Shown here in pieces: positions 1 through 8,887 of a DNA stretch of 51,204 nt. Within the stretch, counting starts at the first letter, position 1; every line of letters begins with the position of its first letter. The notes under the pieces were generated by a model. That model saw only the letters and a program-made list of their open reading frames with translations. It made no database searches and was not told the DNA's origin. A program made the position numbers and the translations under genes. Where the stretch lies: assembly GCA_020831765.1 (NCBI GenBank), contig JAFIFY010000062.1, forward strand, positions 1 to 51,204, given 5' to 3'. The DNA is from Phycisphaeraceae bacterium (GTDB lineage Bacteria > Planctomycetota > Phycisphaerae > Phycisphaerales > Phycisphaeraceae).

Positions 1-7
1 CTGCTCA

Positions 8-91
8 CTCGAAATGTCCTTTTCGCATGGTGTTGCGGTCCGTGATCAAACCGACAATCTATGCGAAAACAGAGGGCATTTCGAGTTTTTT
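8..91 (+). terminator. Compound hairpin with T-run at left edge (candidate terminator)
   Basis: Two nested perfect 9-bp arms are visible. CTCGAAATG (8-16) pairs with CATTTCGAG (77-85), and TTTTCGCAT (20-28) pairs with ATGCGAAAA (61-69). A T-run at 86-91 follows the closing arm. This orientation would end a plus-strand transcript entering from outside the window. The two-tier stem with a 32-nt apical loop is larger than a simple intrinsic terminator, so a structured RNA is possible. Confidence 0.5.
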
Positions 92-140
92 CATGCTTGC
101 CGAGCCTGAGGTACACCAAGGCTTGCTGGGTTAAGGTCTA

Positions 141-170
141 GTCGGTACCCAGTTGGTCCTGGTTGCCGCC
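141..170 (-). repeat. Left copy of a 30-bp rpsA 3'-end repeat
   Basis: This sequence matches 9745-9774, inside the 3' end of rpsA, at 29 of 30 positions (a147 versus g9751 differs). Read on the minus strand it encodes the same peptide, GGNQDQLGTD, then meets a TAG stop at 138-140. It begins 7 bases beyond the cusA stop codon. It looks like a remnant of an rpsA terminus or one edge of an inserted block. Confidence 0.7.
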
Positions 171-177
171 CGTGCGA

Positions 178-3100
178 TCAGTCGTCGCCTGAAGCGGCGG
201 GAACCGGTTCGCCGGATTGGTCGAATCCTCGCTTGAGGCGAAATTCCTGAACCAAGCAGTAGAGCACGGGAACCGTGAACATGGTCAGGAGCACCATGCT
301 CATGCCGCCGACGCTGGGTATCGCCATGGGAATCATGATCTCAGCGCCTCGGCCGGTGGCGGTGAGGACCGGCAGCAGGGCCAGGATGGTGGTGGCCGAA
401 GTCATCAGACACGGTCGAACCCGGCGCAGCCCGGCGGCGATGGTGGCCTCGCGAAGTTCGGCGATGGTGGTGGGTCGTCGTCGATCAAAACTCTGGCGGA
501 GGTAGGTGGCGATGACCACGCCATCGTCGGTGGCGATACCGAACAGCGCAAGGAATCCGACCCACACCGCGACGCTGAGGTTGATGGCATGGAGCTGGAA
601 CAGATCGCGCATGTTGACGCCGAAGATGTCGAAGTTGGCGAACCACGGCTGGCCGTAGAAATAGATCATGGTGAACCCACCGGCCCACGCGACGGCGATG
701 CCGCTGAAGACGATCAGTGTCGTGGAGACGGATCGGAACTGGAAATAGAGGATGAGAAAGATCAGAGCCAATGATACCGGCAGCACCAGGCGAAGCGTCC
801 GGGCGGCGCTGATCTGATGCTCGTAAGTGCCCGCGAAGCGCCAACTCACACCTTCGGGAACGGTCAACGCGCCGGTCTCCACGAGGTGGTCCAGATAGTC
901 GCCCACCCGTTCGACCATCTCGACCTCGGCCAGCCCCGGTTGCTGCCCGAAGGTCACAAAGCCGGTCAGGTAGGTGTCTTCGGTGTAGATCATCTGCGGA
1001 CCGCGGGTAAACTCCACGGCGGCCAGTTCGCCCAGGGGAATCTGTGCTCCTGCGCGCGTCGGCACCAGTACACGTTCGATGGCGTCGATGTCATCGCGCA
1101 GCTCTCGCGGCAGGCGCACGCGCACCGGATATCGCTCACGGCCTTCAACCGTGGTGGTCAGGGCCTGTCCTCCGATCGCCGTGCTGATGATCCGCTGCAC
1201 TTCGGCCACGCGCAGCCCATGGCGGGCAATGGCATCCCGGTCGATTTGAATTTCCAGGTACGGTTTGCCCACCACCCGGTCGGCATTGACGGAACCGGCA
1301 TCGATGCCCGGCACCTGGCGAATGTGGGCCTCCATATCGAGCATAACCCGATCCAGCGTGGGCAGATCCGGCGCGCGCACTTTCACACCCATCGAGGCGC
1401 GCATGCCGGTCTGGAGCATGATCTGACGTGTCTCGATGGGTTGAAGCGGCGGAGCGCCGGTCGAGCCGGGGATGTCGGCCGCGCTGGACAGTTCGTTCCA
1501 GATGTCCCTGGGACTGCGAATATGGTCGCGCCATTGGCGATAGGGCCGACCGTGACGGGAACGATCCGGAATCAACTGACCGTCTTCATTGCGGACAAAC
1601 TCGCCGCGCTCATGAGCGAACTTGAAGCTCAATCGGCGTCCTGCCGCGTCGGTCTTGTACTCGGATCGGTAGTTGATCAGCGTCTCGATCATGGATACGG
1701 GGGCCGGGTCCAATGCACTTTCCACTCGCCCGATCTTGCCGACCACCTGTTCGACCTCCGGCACGCCGGCGATGGCCATATCCTGAAACTTGAGGATGTC
1801 CAACGCTTGGCCGATCGATGCGTGGGGCGTGGTCGTGGGCATCCAGAGGAAGGAGCCTTCATTCAATGGCGGCATGAACTCGCGGCCAAGGCCGGGAAAC
1901 TCATGGACCGCCCAGACCCACGGATCACTTTGCCGAATCGTTTCCGGTTCAATGCCCATGCGCTGCGCGGCGTGCGGCACGAAGGCGAACACGCGTTCAG
2001 CGCCCAGCCAGACGGTCAGCCCGAAGACGACCAGGAACGCCGGTATGCAGAGGAAAGCCGCCTTGTGCGCCAGGCAGAGGCGCAGGATCGAGGCATAGAA
2101 GTACTGGAAGATGTAAAAGGTGCCCAAGAGGCCGACGATCAGGCCGAACACGAAAATCAGGTTTCGTCCCAGACCGCGCTCAGGACCCAGGGGCTCCCAT
2201 AGACCGGTCAGCAGCCAACCCGTCGCCAGCACGGCCAGCACGGTGGCCAGCCATGGCACCAGGCGTGCCCCGCGACCGGCCATGCGGCCACCGCGTCGGA
2301 CTCGCTCGACGACCATATCGATCCGTTCAAGGAAGGGGACGAACCGGCTACTGAGCCCGCCGCCATCGTTCGCCCGCCGGCGGATCGCGGCCGACATCGG
2401 TTCCCAGAGAAGCTGAATCACCACAAGGCCCACCACGGCAAGCCCCGCGATCCAGACCACGCCCCAGCCCATCTCGACGCCGATCACCGTCGCGGCGATG
2501 CCCAGAACGCCCAGGCCAAATCGAAGTAATCGGCGGCCCTGACCGGGCCTGACCCGGCCGGCCACCAGCAGGTGGGTCAGCGCTGGAATCACCGTCAGCG
2601 TGACCATCGCCGCGCCGATCAGCACGAAGGTCTTGGTATAGGCCAGCGGGACGAACATCTTGCCTTCCGGGCCGGTCATGGTGAACACGGCCATGAAGCT
2701 GATCACGGTGGTGGCGATGGCGGTCACGATGGCCGAGCCGACCTCGCGCGTCGCGCGCAGGACGATCGGGAGGCGCGGCTCGGCCCGGTCGGCGGCTCGT
2801 AGGTGCCGGAGGATGTTCTCGGTGACGATGATGCCCATGTCGACGATGGTGCCGATGGCGATGGCGATGCCGGCCAGCGAAACCACGTTGCTGTCAACCC
2901 TGAACCACTTCATGAACAGGAAGCAGAGCAGCACGGCCATCGGCAACGTGGCGCTGATGATCAGCGACACACGGAAATGGAACACCATGATGAGCACGAC
3001 GATGATCGTGATGAGAATCTGCTGAATCAGGGCATCGCTGAGCGTCCCCAGGGTCTCATGGATCAGTCCCGTGCGATCGTAGAAGGGGACGATGTGGAGC

Positions 3101-4317
3101 TTGCTGACGTTGATCCACTCCGGCCAGATTTCACGGGGATGATCTTCACGCTGGAGCCACGCGAGCCATGCTTCCTGATTCAGTTCGGGAGAATCGGCCG
3201 ACCGGTAGGCTTCAAAACCATGCTCGCGAGCGAAGGCGCGGACCTGCTCGGGCGTTGTGCGGGTCCAGTCGATGATGATGCGTGACGGCAGGCCCGGTTC
3301 GATCACCCGGACCTGGTCCCGCACATTGTTGATCGCCGCCAGCGGGTTGTACCCTTCGCGGACGACCACCACGCCGCCGACCGCCTCGGCGCCGTTCTGC
3401 GTCAGCGCTCCGCGCCGGCCGGCCGGTCCCAGTTGGACCCGTGCCACATCACGCACCTGGACCGGTATATTTCCCGGACCCGTACCGACCACGGCGCTGT
3501 TGAGATCCTCGATCCGCCGCACGAATCCGACACCCCGCACCACGTATTCGACATCGTTGATCTCCGTCACGCCCGCCCCGACATCCAAATTGCTGTCGGC
3601 GATGGCGGCGTTCACATCGCTGATCGTCAGGCGGTAGGCTCGAAGCGCATCCGGATCGATATCCACCTGGTACTCGCGAACGAACCCGCCGACCGAGGCC
3701 ACTTCCGCAACACCTTCGGCGGCCAGCAGTCCGAAACGCACGATCCAGTCCTGGATCGATCGCAGTTCATCCAGGTCCCAACCCCCGATCGGATGTCCGT
3801 CCGGATCGCGTCCTTCGAGCGTGTACCAGTAGACCTGGCCCAGCGCCGTGGCATCCGGACCCAGCGTCGGCTGGACGCCTTCAGGAAGCACGCCCGCCTG
3901 TAGGCTGCTGAGTTTTTCGAGAATCCGCGCCCGCGACCAGTAAAACTCGATACCCTCATCGAAGATCACGAAGATCGATGAGAAACCGAACATCGAGCGA
4001 CTGCGCACCTCCTTGACCCCGGGAACACCCATCAGCGCGACGGTCAGTGGGAAGGTGACCTGATCCTGGATGTCCTGAGGTGAACGTCCGGGCCATTCGG
4101 TGAAGACGATCTGCTGGTTCTCGCCGAGATTGGGGATGGCATCGACAGGTATGGGCTGGCGCGGCAACCAGTCGATCTTCCAGTCGAAGGGCGCCACCAG
4201 CACCCCGCCAGCGCCGATCAGCAGCACCAGGAGAATTATGATGAGTTTCTGCTCAAGGCAGAAGCTGAGAATGGCATCCAGCGACGAGGTCCGCCGATCG
4301 GGAGGATGCTCGTTCAT
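178..4317 (-). CDS. cusA: CusA-like heavy-metal efflux RND pump, enlarged
   Basis: This is the inner-membrane pump of a tripartite RND exporter of the heavy-metal (HME) class, probably moving Cu(I)/Ag(I) out through the CusB- and CusC-like partners. At 1379 residues it is about 330 longer than usual CusA proteins. The normal N-terminal helix, porter-domain motifs (PIPVDAIPNLGENQQ, WPGRSPQDIQDQVTFPL) and the TM4-type segment with VSLAGIAIAIG are present. Two insertions stand out: about 50 residues near 350-405 in the porter region, and about 200 residues near 580-790 that add several hydrophobic helices between the two RND halves. The start ATG overlaps the cusB stop (ATGA), indicating translational coupling. 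Metal specificity is inferred from neighbours; the Met relay was not mapped. Confidence 0.93.
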   Translation of the reverse strand: MNEHPPDRRTSSLDAILSFCLEQKLIIILLVLLIGAGGVLVAPFDWKIDWLPRQPIPVDAIPNLGENQQIVFTEWPGRSPQDIQDQVTFPLTVALMGVPGVKEVRSRSMFGFSSIFVIFDEGIEFYWSRARILEKLSSLQAGVLPEGVQPTLGPDATALGQVYWYTLEGRDPDGHPIGGWDLDELRSIQDWIVRFGLLAAEGVAEVASVGGFVREYQVDIDPDALRAYRLTISDVNAAIADSNLDVGAGVTEINDVEYVVRGVGFVRRIEDLNSAVVGTGPGNIPVQVRDVARVQLGPAGRRGALTQNGAEAVGGVVVVREGYNPLAAINNVRDQVRVIEPGLPSRIIIDWTRTTPEQVRAFAREHGFEAYRSADSPELNQEAWLAWLQREDHPREIWPEWINVSKLHIVPFYDRTGLIHETLGTLSDALIQQILITIIVVLIMVFHFRVSLIISATLPMAVLLCFLFMKWFRVDSNVVSLAGIAIAIGTIVDMGIIVTENILRHLRAADRAEPRLPIVLRATREVGSAIVTAIATTVISFMAVFTMTGPEGKMFVPLAYTKTFVLIGAAMVTLTVIPALTHLLVAGRVRPGQGRRLLRFGLGVLGIAATVIGVEMGWGVVWIAGLAVVGLVVIQLLWEPMSAAIRRRANDGGGLSSRFVPFLERIDMVVERVRRGGRMAGRGARLVPWLATVLAVLATGWLLTGLWEPLGPERGLGRNLIFVFGLIVGLLGTFYIFQYFYASILRLCLAHKAAFLCIPAFLVVFGLTVWLGAERVFAFVPHAAQRMGIEPETIRQSDPWVWAVHEFPGLGREFMPPLNEGSFLWMPTTTPHASIGQALDILKFQDMAIAGVPEVEQVVGKIGRVESALDPAPVSMIETLINYRSEYKTDAAGRRLSFKFAHERGEFVRNEDGQLIPDRSRHGRPYRQWRDHIRSPRDIWNELSSAADIPGSTGAPPLQPIETRQIMLQTGMRASMGVKVRAPDLPTLDRVMLDMEAHIRQVPGIDAGSVNADRVVGKPYLEIQIDRDAIARHGLRVAEVQRIISTAIGGQALTTTVEGRERYPVRVRLPRELRDDIDAIERVLVPTRAGAQIPLGELAAVEFTRGPQMIYTEDTYLTGFVTFGQQPGLAEVEMVERVGDYLDHLVETGALTVPEGVSWRFAGTYEHQISAARTLRLVLPVSLALIFLILYFQFRSVSTTLIVFSGIAVAWAGGFTMIYFYGQPWFANFDIFGVNMRDLFQLHAINLSVAVWVGFLALFGIATDDGVVIATYLRQSFDRRRPTTIAELREATIAAGLRRVRPCLMTSATTILALLPVLTATGRGAEIMIPMAIPSVGGMSMVLLTMFTVPVLYCLVQEFRLKRGFDQSGEPVPAASGDD

Positions 4318-6356
4318 CGAGACTCCACTTCCACCAGGGTTTCGACGATCTCACCGCAACGAAGCATGGATGCGCCGTGGTAGGGATTGGCGATTTGTTG
4401 AACGTCCTGAAGCCAGAATCCCTCGCGGCCATTCACCATCGGGCACATTGCCCGATAGACGGTCGCGGTTCCGGTCACACCGAACACGCGGACCATCTCC
4501 GTCAGGTGATCGCTGAATGCCTCGAAGCGCTGACGCTGGTTGGCAAGGTCTTCCTCAGTGCCCAGGGCCTCGAGCGCTTCAGCCATCGTTCGCTTGGAAT
4601 CGCGCCATCGCTTCTGCGCCTCTTCCTCGAGCTCATCAACCTCGATGGCATCGAGCACCGCGCGGACATCTTGCGATCGTCGGCGCGCCTGCTCGGGGGA
4701 GTCTCCGGCCAGACTTTCGACCAGGCCGAAGTTGGCCTGAATCAGGCGTCCCAGCGCGGCCTGAAATTCCTCCGGTGCCTCCAGGGGCTTAACATCCGGA
4801 TCGGCGCCCGGTCGCCGGGCCTGTTCATCACCGTGATCGTGGGCCGGCGCATGATCGCCGGCGGGCTGCATCATGCTCGGTCGCCCCTTGAGTTGAAGCT
4901 CGGCATCCAGCCGGAACGCGCCGCGCGTCACCACGAGCTCGCCTTCCTCCAGGCCATCGAGCACCACGTACCAGTCACCGGCCTTCGGCCCAAGCAGAAC
5001 ATCACGGCCTTCGAATGACGGGCGCTCCTGATCCGGCAACTGCACATAGACCACCGCGCGTCGCCCGGTGATCAACGGCGCGCTGGCGGGAATCACCACG
5101 GGCGGTCGGCCGTGCCGCTCGGGATCATCCTCCGGTTCGTAAATTCCATGGGATCCTGGATCATGATCCCCCGGATGCTCCTGATCATCCGTCTTGCCGT
5201 CCGTCCGCATCATGGCCACGGCCGAATCACTCAGCTTCGCCTCGACCGTACCGCGTACGAACATGCCCGGCTTGAGTCGGCCATCGGGGTTGGGCACATC
5301 CGCCCGCACCCGCACAGCGCGCGTGGCTTCGGTCACCGTGGGTTCAATGAATGTGATCTTTCCCTCGAAGGTCATCCCAGGGAAGCTGGGCATCACAAAA
5401 CTCACCTTCTGGCCCAGGGCCAGCCAATGCAGCTCCGATTCAAAGACTTCCATGCGGCTCCAGAGATGTCCAAGGTCCGCAATCCGGTACACGGGCTGTC
5501 CGGTGGCAAGATAGTCGCCCCTGGCGGCCTGGCGTTCGATCACCGTGCCTCCGATCGGTGCGCGAATGGTCACGTAGTCTTCCACTTCACCACGATCGAT
5601 GAGTTGATCAATCTGTTCAGCGGTCATGCCCAGAAAACGCAGTCGGTCACTCGCCGCCTGAACGGTCCGTTGCGCTGACTGGCGATCGCGGTCTGTGTCC
5701 GCGGGTGTGAAAAGCCCGCTTGCCCGGTGGGCCTGGAGCAACTCTTCCTGCGCGGCGATGAGTTCGGGGCTGTAAAGATCGAAAAGCGGGTCGCCTTGGC
5801 CGACCGTGGCGCCGGTGAAGTCGATGTGCAGTCGTTCAATCCTGCCCGGCACCCAGGCGGTGACCGTCTTGAGTCGTGTCTCGTCGTAGGCGATCTGCCC
5901 GAAGAGTCTCACCGGCACCGTGATGTCGCGCCACTCGGCGGGTTGAACCTGGAGCTGGAGCAGCGCCAGGGCACGCTCACCGAGACGAAGGCGCGGCAAC
6001 TGATCGTCTTCATCATCGTCATCGGCGCGCACCGGTATCAGCGACATGCCGCAGTACGGACAAGGGGCGTTGGGATCAGACAGACGAACCTGTGGATGCA
6101 TCGAGCAGGTGTACAACTGCTGGCGGCCATCACCCACGTCGACCGGTTCGCCCGGGGGTGCATCGGAAGATGGGCCGCCCAGATGCATGCCGATGCCGAT
6201 GCCGACAATGATGAAGATGGCCACCGCGACGCCGCGCAGGTAGGGATACGCCGCTTCCCAGAGGCGACGGCCGGTTGCCGGCGAGGTTGGCGCATTCGAT
6301 TCGGCCGACTGGTCGTCGTGACCCGGAGGGCTGGTCTCGGATTGGTCGCGGCTCAT
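4314..6356 (-). CDS. cusB: CusB-like periplasmic adaptor with two metal-binding domains
   Basis: This is the membrane-fusion adaptor of the efflux system, 680 residues. One membrane anchor lies at about 41-59. A heavy-metal-binding domain at 81-109 has Cys84, Met86, His87, Cys99, Cys102 and Met104 (YTCSMHPQV, PCPYCGMSLIPV). HlyD-type barrel and hairpin domains follow at about 130-370. A His/Asp-rich insertion sits near 380-420 (HPGDHDPGSHG). The C-terminal ~130 residues resemble DUF3347, with MCPMVNGREGFWLQ and a late NPYHGASMLRCGE motif, a second likely copper site. The start codon overlaps the cusC stop by ATGA, and its stop overlaps the cusA start. The combination of metal-binding domains points to copper or silver rather than Zn/Co/Cd, an inference. 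Confidence 0.93.
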   Translation of the reverse strand: MSRDQSETSPPGHDDQSAESNAPTSPATGRRLWEAAYPYLRGVAVAIFIIVGIGIGMHLGGPSSDAPPGEPVDVGDGRQQLYTCSMHPQVRLSDPNAPCPYCGMSLIPVRADDDDEDDQLPRLRLGERALALLQLQVQPAEWRDITVPVRLFGQIAYDETRLKTVTAWVPGRIERLHIDFTGATVGQGDPLFDLYSPELIAAQEELLQAHRASGLFTPADTDRDRQSAQRTVQAASDRLRFLGMTAEQIDQLIDRGEVEDYVTIRAPIGGTVIERQAARGDYLATGQPVYRIADLGHLWSRMEVFESELHWLALGQKVSFVMPSFPGMTFEGKITFIEPTVTEATRAVRVRADVPNPDGRLKPGMFVRGTVEAKLSDSAVAMMRTDGKTDDQEHPGDHDPGSHGIYEPEDDPERHGRPPVVIPASAPLITGRRAVVYVQLPDQERPSFEGRDVLLGPKAGDWYVVLDGLEEGELVVTRGAFRLDAELQLKGRPSMMQPAGDHAPAHDHGDEQARRPGADPDVKPLEAPEEFQAALGRLIQANFGLVESLAGDSPEQARRRSQDVRAVLDAIEVDELEEEAQKRWRDSKRTMAEALEALGTEEDLANQRQRFEAFSDHLTEMVRVFGVTGTATVYRAMCPMVNGREGFWLQDVQQIANPYHGASMLRCGEIVETLVEVESR

Positions 6357-7825
6357 TGCGGTTCTCCGGGTTGAAAATCGGGCAGCGGTCCGCCCAGTGC
6401 CTGGGTCAGGTCAGCCACCGCACGGTGCATGTCGGCGATGATCCGGACACGATCGGCCTGGTCATCCAGCAGTCGCTCCCAGTCATCCAGAAGCTGCAGC
6501 AACGTGATATCGCCCGTCCGGTAGGAAGCCATTGCCAGATCGATGATCCGCTCGGCATCGGGAATCATGCGTCTTTCGAGCCGCCGCAGCATCGACTGAT
6601 TGAACTCCAGTCGCGCGATTGCTTCCTCCACTTTAAACCGAAGCTCATCCCGGGCCGCCTGCGCCTGGGCGCCGGCCCGGCCCACGCCGCGCAGGGCTTC
6701 ACGCTCGCGGGCATCATCGCGCCCCACCCAGATCGGGATGCTCATGCCCACCATGCCCATGATCTCATCCTCCTGGCTTGCCATGCCGTTGCCGCCAGCG
6801 CCCACCCGCCCGTATTGAACGCCGAACATCAGTTCCGGCATCCGCTCTCGCCGAGCCAGCGTCAATCGCCGGTGGTAGGTCTCCGCCTCGGCCTGGGCCG
6901 ATCGAACCATCGGGCTCTGATGTCCGGCAAGCTCAGCCAGCGCGCGGGCATCGAGATGGATCGGCGACCAGGTCAATCGCCCGAACTCGGCCGCCGCGCG
7001 ATCTTCAACTTCCCCGGGCGGAAGATCGAGCGAGTTGGCGGTATCCGCCCCCGGGGATCGTGGCATCGCGATCTCCTCGAGCGTGGGCAGTTGTGTCGCC
7101 CGGCGGAGCATCGCCAGGGCGGTGGCCCGACGACTTTGAAGTTCGTCGATACGGTTTTCAAGTTGGCTGATGCGACGGGAAACGCGCAGCAGATCGCCTT
7201 GGGTGGCATCGCCGATGCGCATCCGTGCCCGCACGGTCTCCTCGATTCGCTCCAATAGCCGCCGGTTTCGTTGGAGAATCTCGATCTGGGCCGAAATGCC
7301 GATGTAGGCCCAGTAAGACCGCCGGACATCGCCCTCGATGCGATCGATCAGGGCTTCGAGCTGATGTCGGGCCTGCTGGACCTCCTGGCGGGCCACCTCC
7401 CGTCGCGCATGAAGTGTCCCGGGGAAGGGCAATCGCTGCTCCAGACCGACGGTAAAGTCCATATCCATCTGACCGAACCCGACCCTCGCCATCGGGTTGG
7501 GAGGAGCGCCGGCCTGGGCGATGCGCTCCTGGAGTTGTTCGATGCGCAGGTGCGCGGCCTCGACCTGGGGATTGGCGGTGATGGCGCGGGCGAGCAGGTC
7601 GTCCAGGGTCGGCTTTCGATCGGTCCATGGAGGCTGATCAACGCGGCTTGAGCTTGGGTGCCCGGGCCCGCCGGCATCCTCGCGGGCCTCGACCACCGAT
7701 CCCAGCGAATGCGCGGATCGATCGCCGCTGATCCATTCATCAAACGGCTGGTTTCTCTGGCAGCCCGCCGACAGCAAGAGCCCGCCGGCCAGAATCATCC
7801 CAAGCCGTGAGGTTGATGATCTCAT
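6353..7825 (-). CDS. cusC: CusC/TolC-family outer-membrane efflux lipoprotein
   Basis: This outer-membrane channel of the RND efflux system has 490 residues from the chosen start. The open frame extends 20 codons further upstream, but that would overlap the preceding gene. The ATG at 7825 gives MRSSTSRLG, then a hydrophobic stretch ending LLLSAGC, a lipobox typical of CusC. Two long coiled-coil repeats with OEP-type segments are visible (for example ANPQVEAAHLRIEQLQERI and AQAEAETYHRRLTLARRERMPEL). There is no strong Shine-Dalgarno, fitting translation coupled to the upstream lipoprotein gene 31 bases away. It overlaps cusB by four bases. Confidence 0.9.
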   Translation of the reverse strand: MRSSTSRLGMILAGGLLLSAGCQRNQPFDEWISGDRSAHSLGSVVEAREDAGGPGHPSSSRVDQPPWTDRKPTLDDLLARAITANPQVEAAHLRIEQLQERIAQAGAPPNPMARVGFGQMDMDFTVGLEQRLPFPGTLHARREVARQEVQQARHQLEALIDRIEGDVRRSYWAYIGISAQIEILQRNRRLLERIEETVRARMRIGDATQGDLLRVSRRISQLENRIDELQSRRATALAMLRRATQLPTLEEIAMPRSPGADTANSLDLPPGEVEDRAAAEFGRLTWSPIHLDARALAELAGHQSPMVRSAQAEAETYHRRLTLARRERMPELMFGVQYGRVGAGGNGMASQEDEIMGMVGMSIPIWVGRDDAREREALRGVGRAGAQAQAARDELRFKVEEAIARLEFNQSMLRRLERRMIPDAERIIDLAMASYRTGDITLLQLLDDWERLLDDQADRVRIIADMHRAVADLTQALGGPLPDFQPGEPQ

Positions 7826-7856
7826 GGATAGAGTCCGGCGGAACGACCCGCGCCGT

Positions 7857-8138
7857 TTAGTGATCATGCGCGGCCTTGGCTTCATCGAGCTTGCTCAGAT
7901 AGCGTTCCGGGTTCTCATTCAGGGCGTCAATGCAGCCGTCGCAGCAGAGCTTGACCTGCCGGCCTTCGACTTCGACCGTGATCGGACCACCCATGGAATC
8001 GAGCTTTTCGCCGCTGACGACGCAGGTGTCCAGCGGATAGTCGGCTTCGACCGTCCTCTCAGTGGTCTCGGTGGTCTCGGTACAGCCATTCAGGGTCAGA
8101 AACAGGGTTGTGACGGCGACGGTGATCATGGATCGCAT
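7857..8138 (-). CDS. Small YHS/TRASH-like metal-binding lipoprotein
   Basis: First gene of the efflux operon, 93 residues. A signal peptide ends in a lipobox-like LTLNGC with the candidate lipidated Cys at 19. The mature part resembles YHS/TRASH metal-binding modules: DTCVVSGEKLDSMGGP (Cys39), a short beta region, then KLCCDGCIDAL (Cys65, Cys66, Cys69) and an ERYL tail. Such modules bind copper or related soft metals, so it may chaperone metal to the CusB adaptor. AGGAG lies 7 bases before the ATG. Transcription probably starts near 8165 from the ECF-type promoter described separately. The exact metal and role are inferred. Confidence 0.85.
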   Translation of the reverse strand: MRSMITVAVTTLFLTLNGCTETTETTERTVEADYPLDTCVVSGEKLDSMGGPITVEVEGRQVKLCCDGCIDALNENPERYLSKLDEAKAAHDH

Positions 8139-8171
8139 CGGAAATCTCCTGGGTAAGGGGTTAATGGTAAG

Positions 8172-8199
8172 AACGATGGATCAGGGCGTCGGGGTTCCC
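8172..8199 (-). promoter_or_regulatory. ECF-type promoter for the efflux operon
   Basis: On the minus strand, GGGAACC (8199-8193) is followed, after a 17-base spacer from GGAACC, by CGTTCT starting at 8175. This fits the classical ECF-sigma layout (GGAAC near -35, CGT near -10). It lies just upstream of the lipoprotein-cusCBA operon and matches the promoter facing the sigma gene in both elements and spacing. Confidence 0.7.
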
Positions 8200-8242
8200 G
8201 ATTCCGGCTCTCAACCGATTTTTTCCTCAGCTCCGGCCCACA

Positions 8243-8270
8243 GGGAACCATTCGGGCCCAGTCCGACGTT
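8243..8270 (+). promoter_or_regulatory. ECF-type autoregulatory promoter of the sigma gene
   Basis: GGGAACC at 8243-8249 and CGTTCT from 8267 are separated by 17 bases counted from GGAACC (8250-8266). The same -35 and -10 elements and spacing occur on the opposite strand 50-100 bp away. An ECF sigma factor commonly activates its own promoter, and the gene starts at 8290. A weak sigma-70 -10-like TATAGT at 8274-8279 is also present. Confidence 0.7.
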
Positions 8271-8289
8271 CTGTATAGTGACAACCTTG

Positions 8290-8880
8290 ATGTCCCGTGA
8301 ACCTCCCAGCAAGTCGGCCGAGCGCTTCAGGACCGAGGTCTGGCCGCTTATGGCTGACTTGCTGCGCCTGGCACGGATATTGACGGGCGATGAATACCTC
8401 GCCGAAGACCTGGTTCAGGAAACCATGCTGCGGGCGTATCGTGGCCTGGAAAGTTGGCGCCAGGGCACGAACATGCGGGCATGGCTGTTGACGATCATGC
8501 GCAACCTGAATGTGGATCGCATTCGGAAGCAGGCTCGCCAGATCACTACCGGATCGATCGAGGAAATGGAGATCGAGCCCTCGGCCGGGGTCCCGATGGA
8601 CGACATCGATCCCGGGAGTTGGCCGAATCCTGACGAGTTGCTTGAGCGATTCAGCGATGACCAGATTGAGGCGGCGCTTCGCCAACTGCCGGATTCCATG
8701 CGCTGGGTGCTGTTGCTGGTGGATGTGCAGCGTCTGAGCGTCGTCGAAGCCGCGGCGATCCTCGGTGTGGCCGAGGGCACGGTCAAAAGCCGGGCCAGCC
8801 GCGCACGAGCGGTGCTGCGGAAACGTCTGCTACCCCTTGCACGCGACAATGGGTGGCTTGATGAATCGGTTCAAGACTAG
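8290..8880 (+). CDS. ECF RNA polymerase sigma factor
   Basis: Sigma-70-family ECF factor of 196 residues. The frame is open for 76 more codons upstream, but that part is not sigma-like, and the ATG at 8290 (MSREPPSKSAERF) gives a normal N-terminus. Region 2 shows YLAEDLVQETMLRAYR and MRAWLLTIMRNLNVDRIRK. Region 4 shows LPDSMRWVLLLVDVQ and the helix-turn-helix VVEAAAILGVAEGTVKSR. A linker rich in acidic residues joins them. It diverges from the copper-type operon, and matching GGGAACC-N17-CGTTCT sites lie on both sides of the shared gap. It therefore probably drives both itself and the efflux operon. The next gene, 7 bases downstream, is a membrane protein suited to be its anti-sigma factor. 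Confidence 0.93.
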   Translation: MSREPPSKSAERFRTEVWPLMADLLRLARILTGDEYLAEDLVQETMLRAYRGLESWRQGTNMRAWLLTIMRNLNVDRIRKQARQITTGSIEEMEIEPSAGVPMDDIDPGSWPNPDELLERFSDDQIEAALRQLPDSMRWVLLLVDVQRLSVVEAAAILGVAEGTVKSRASRARAVLRKRLLPLARDNGWLDESVQD

Positions 8881-8887
8881 GTGAAGC

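Noticed and set aside
817-2202. Long plus-strand frame opposite cusA
   Set aside because: Its residues show no family signature and it is antisense to a clear RND pump.
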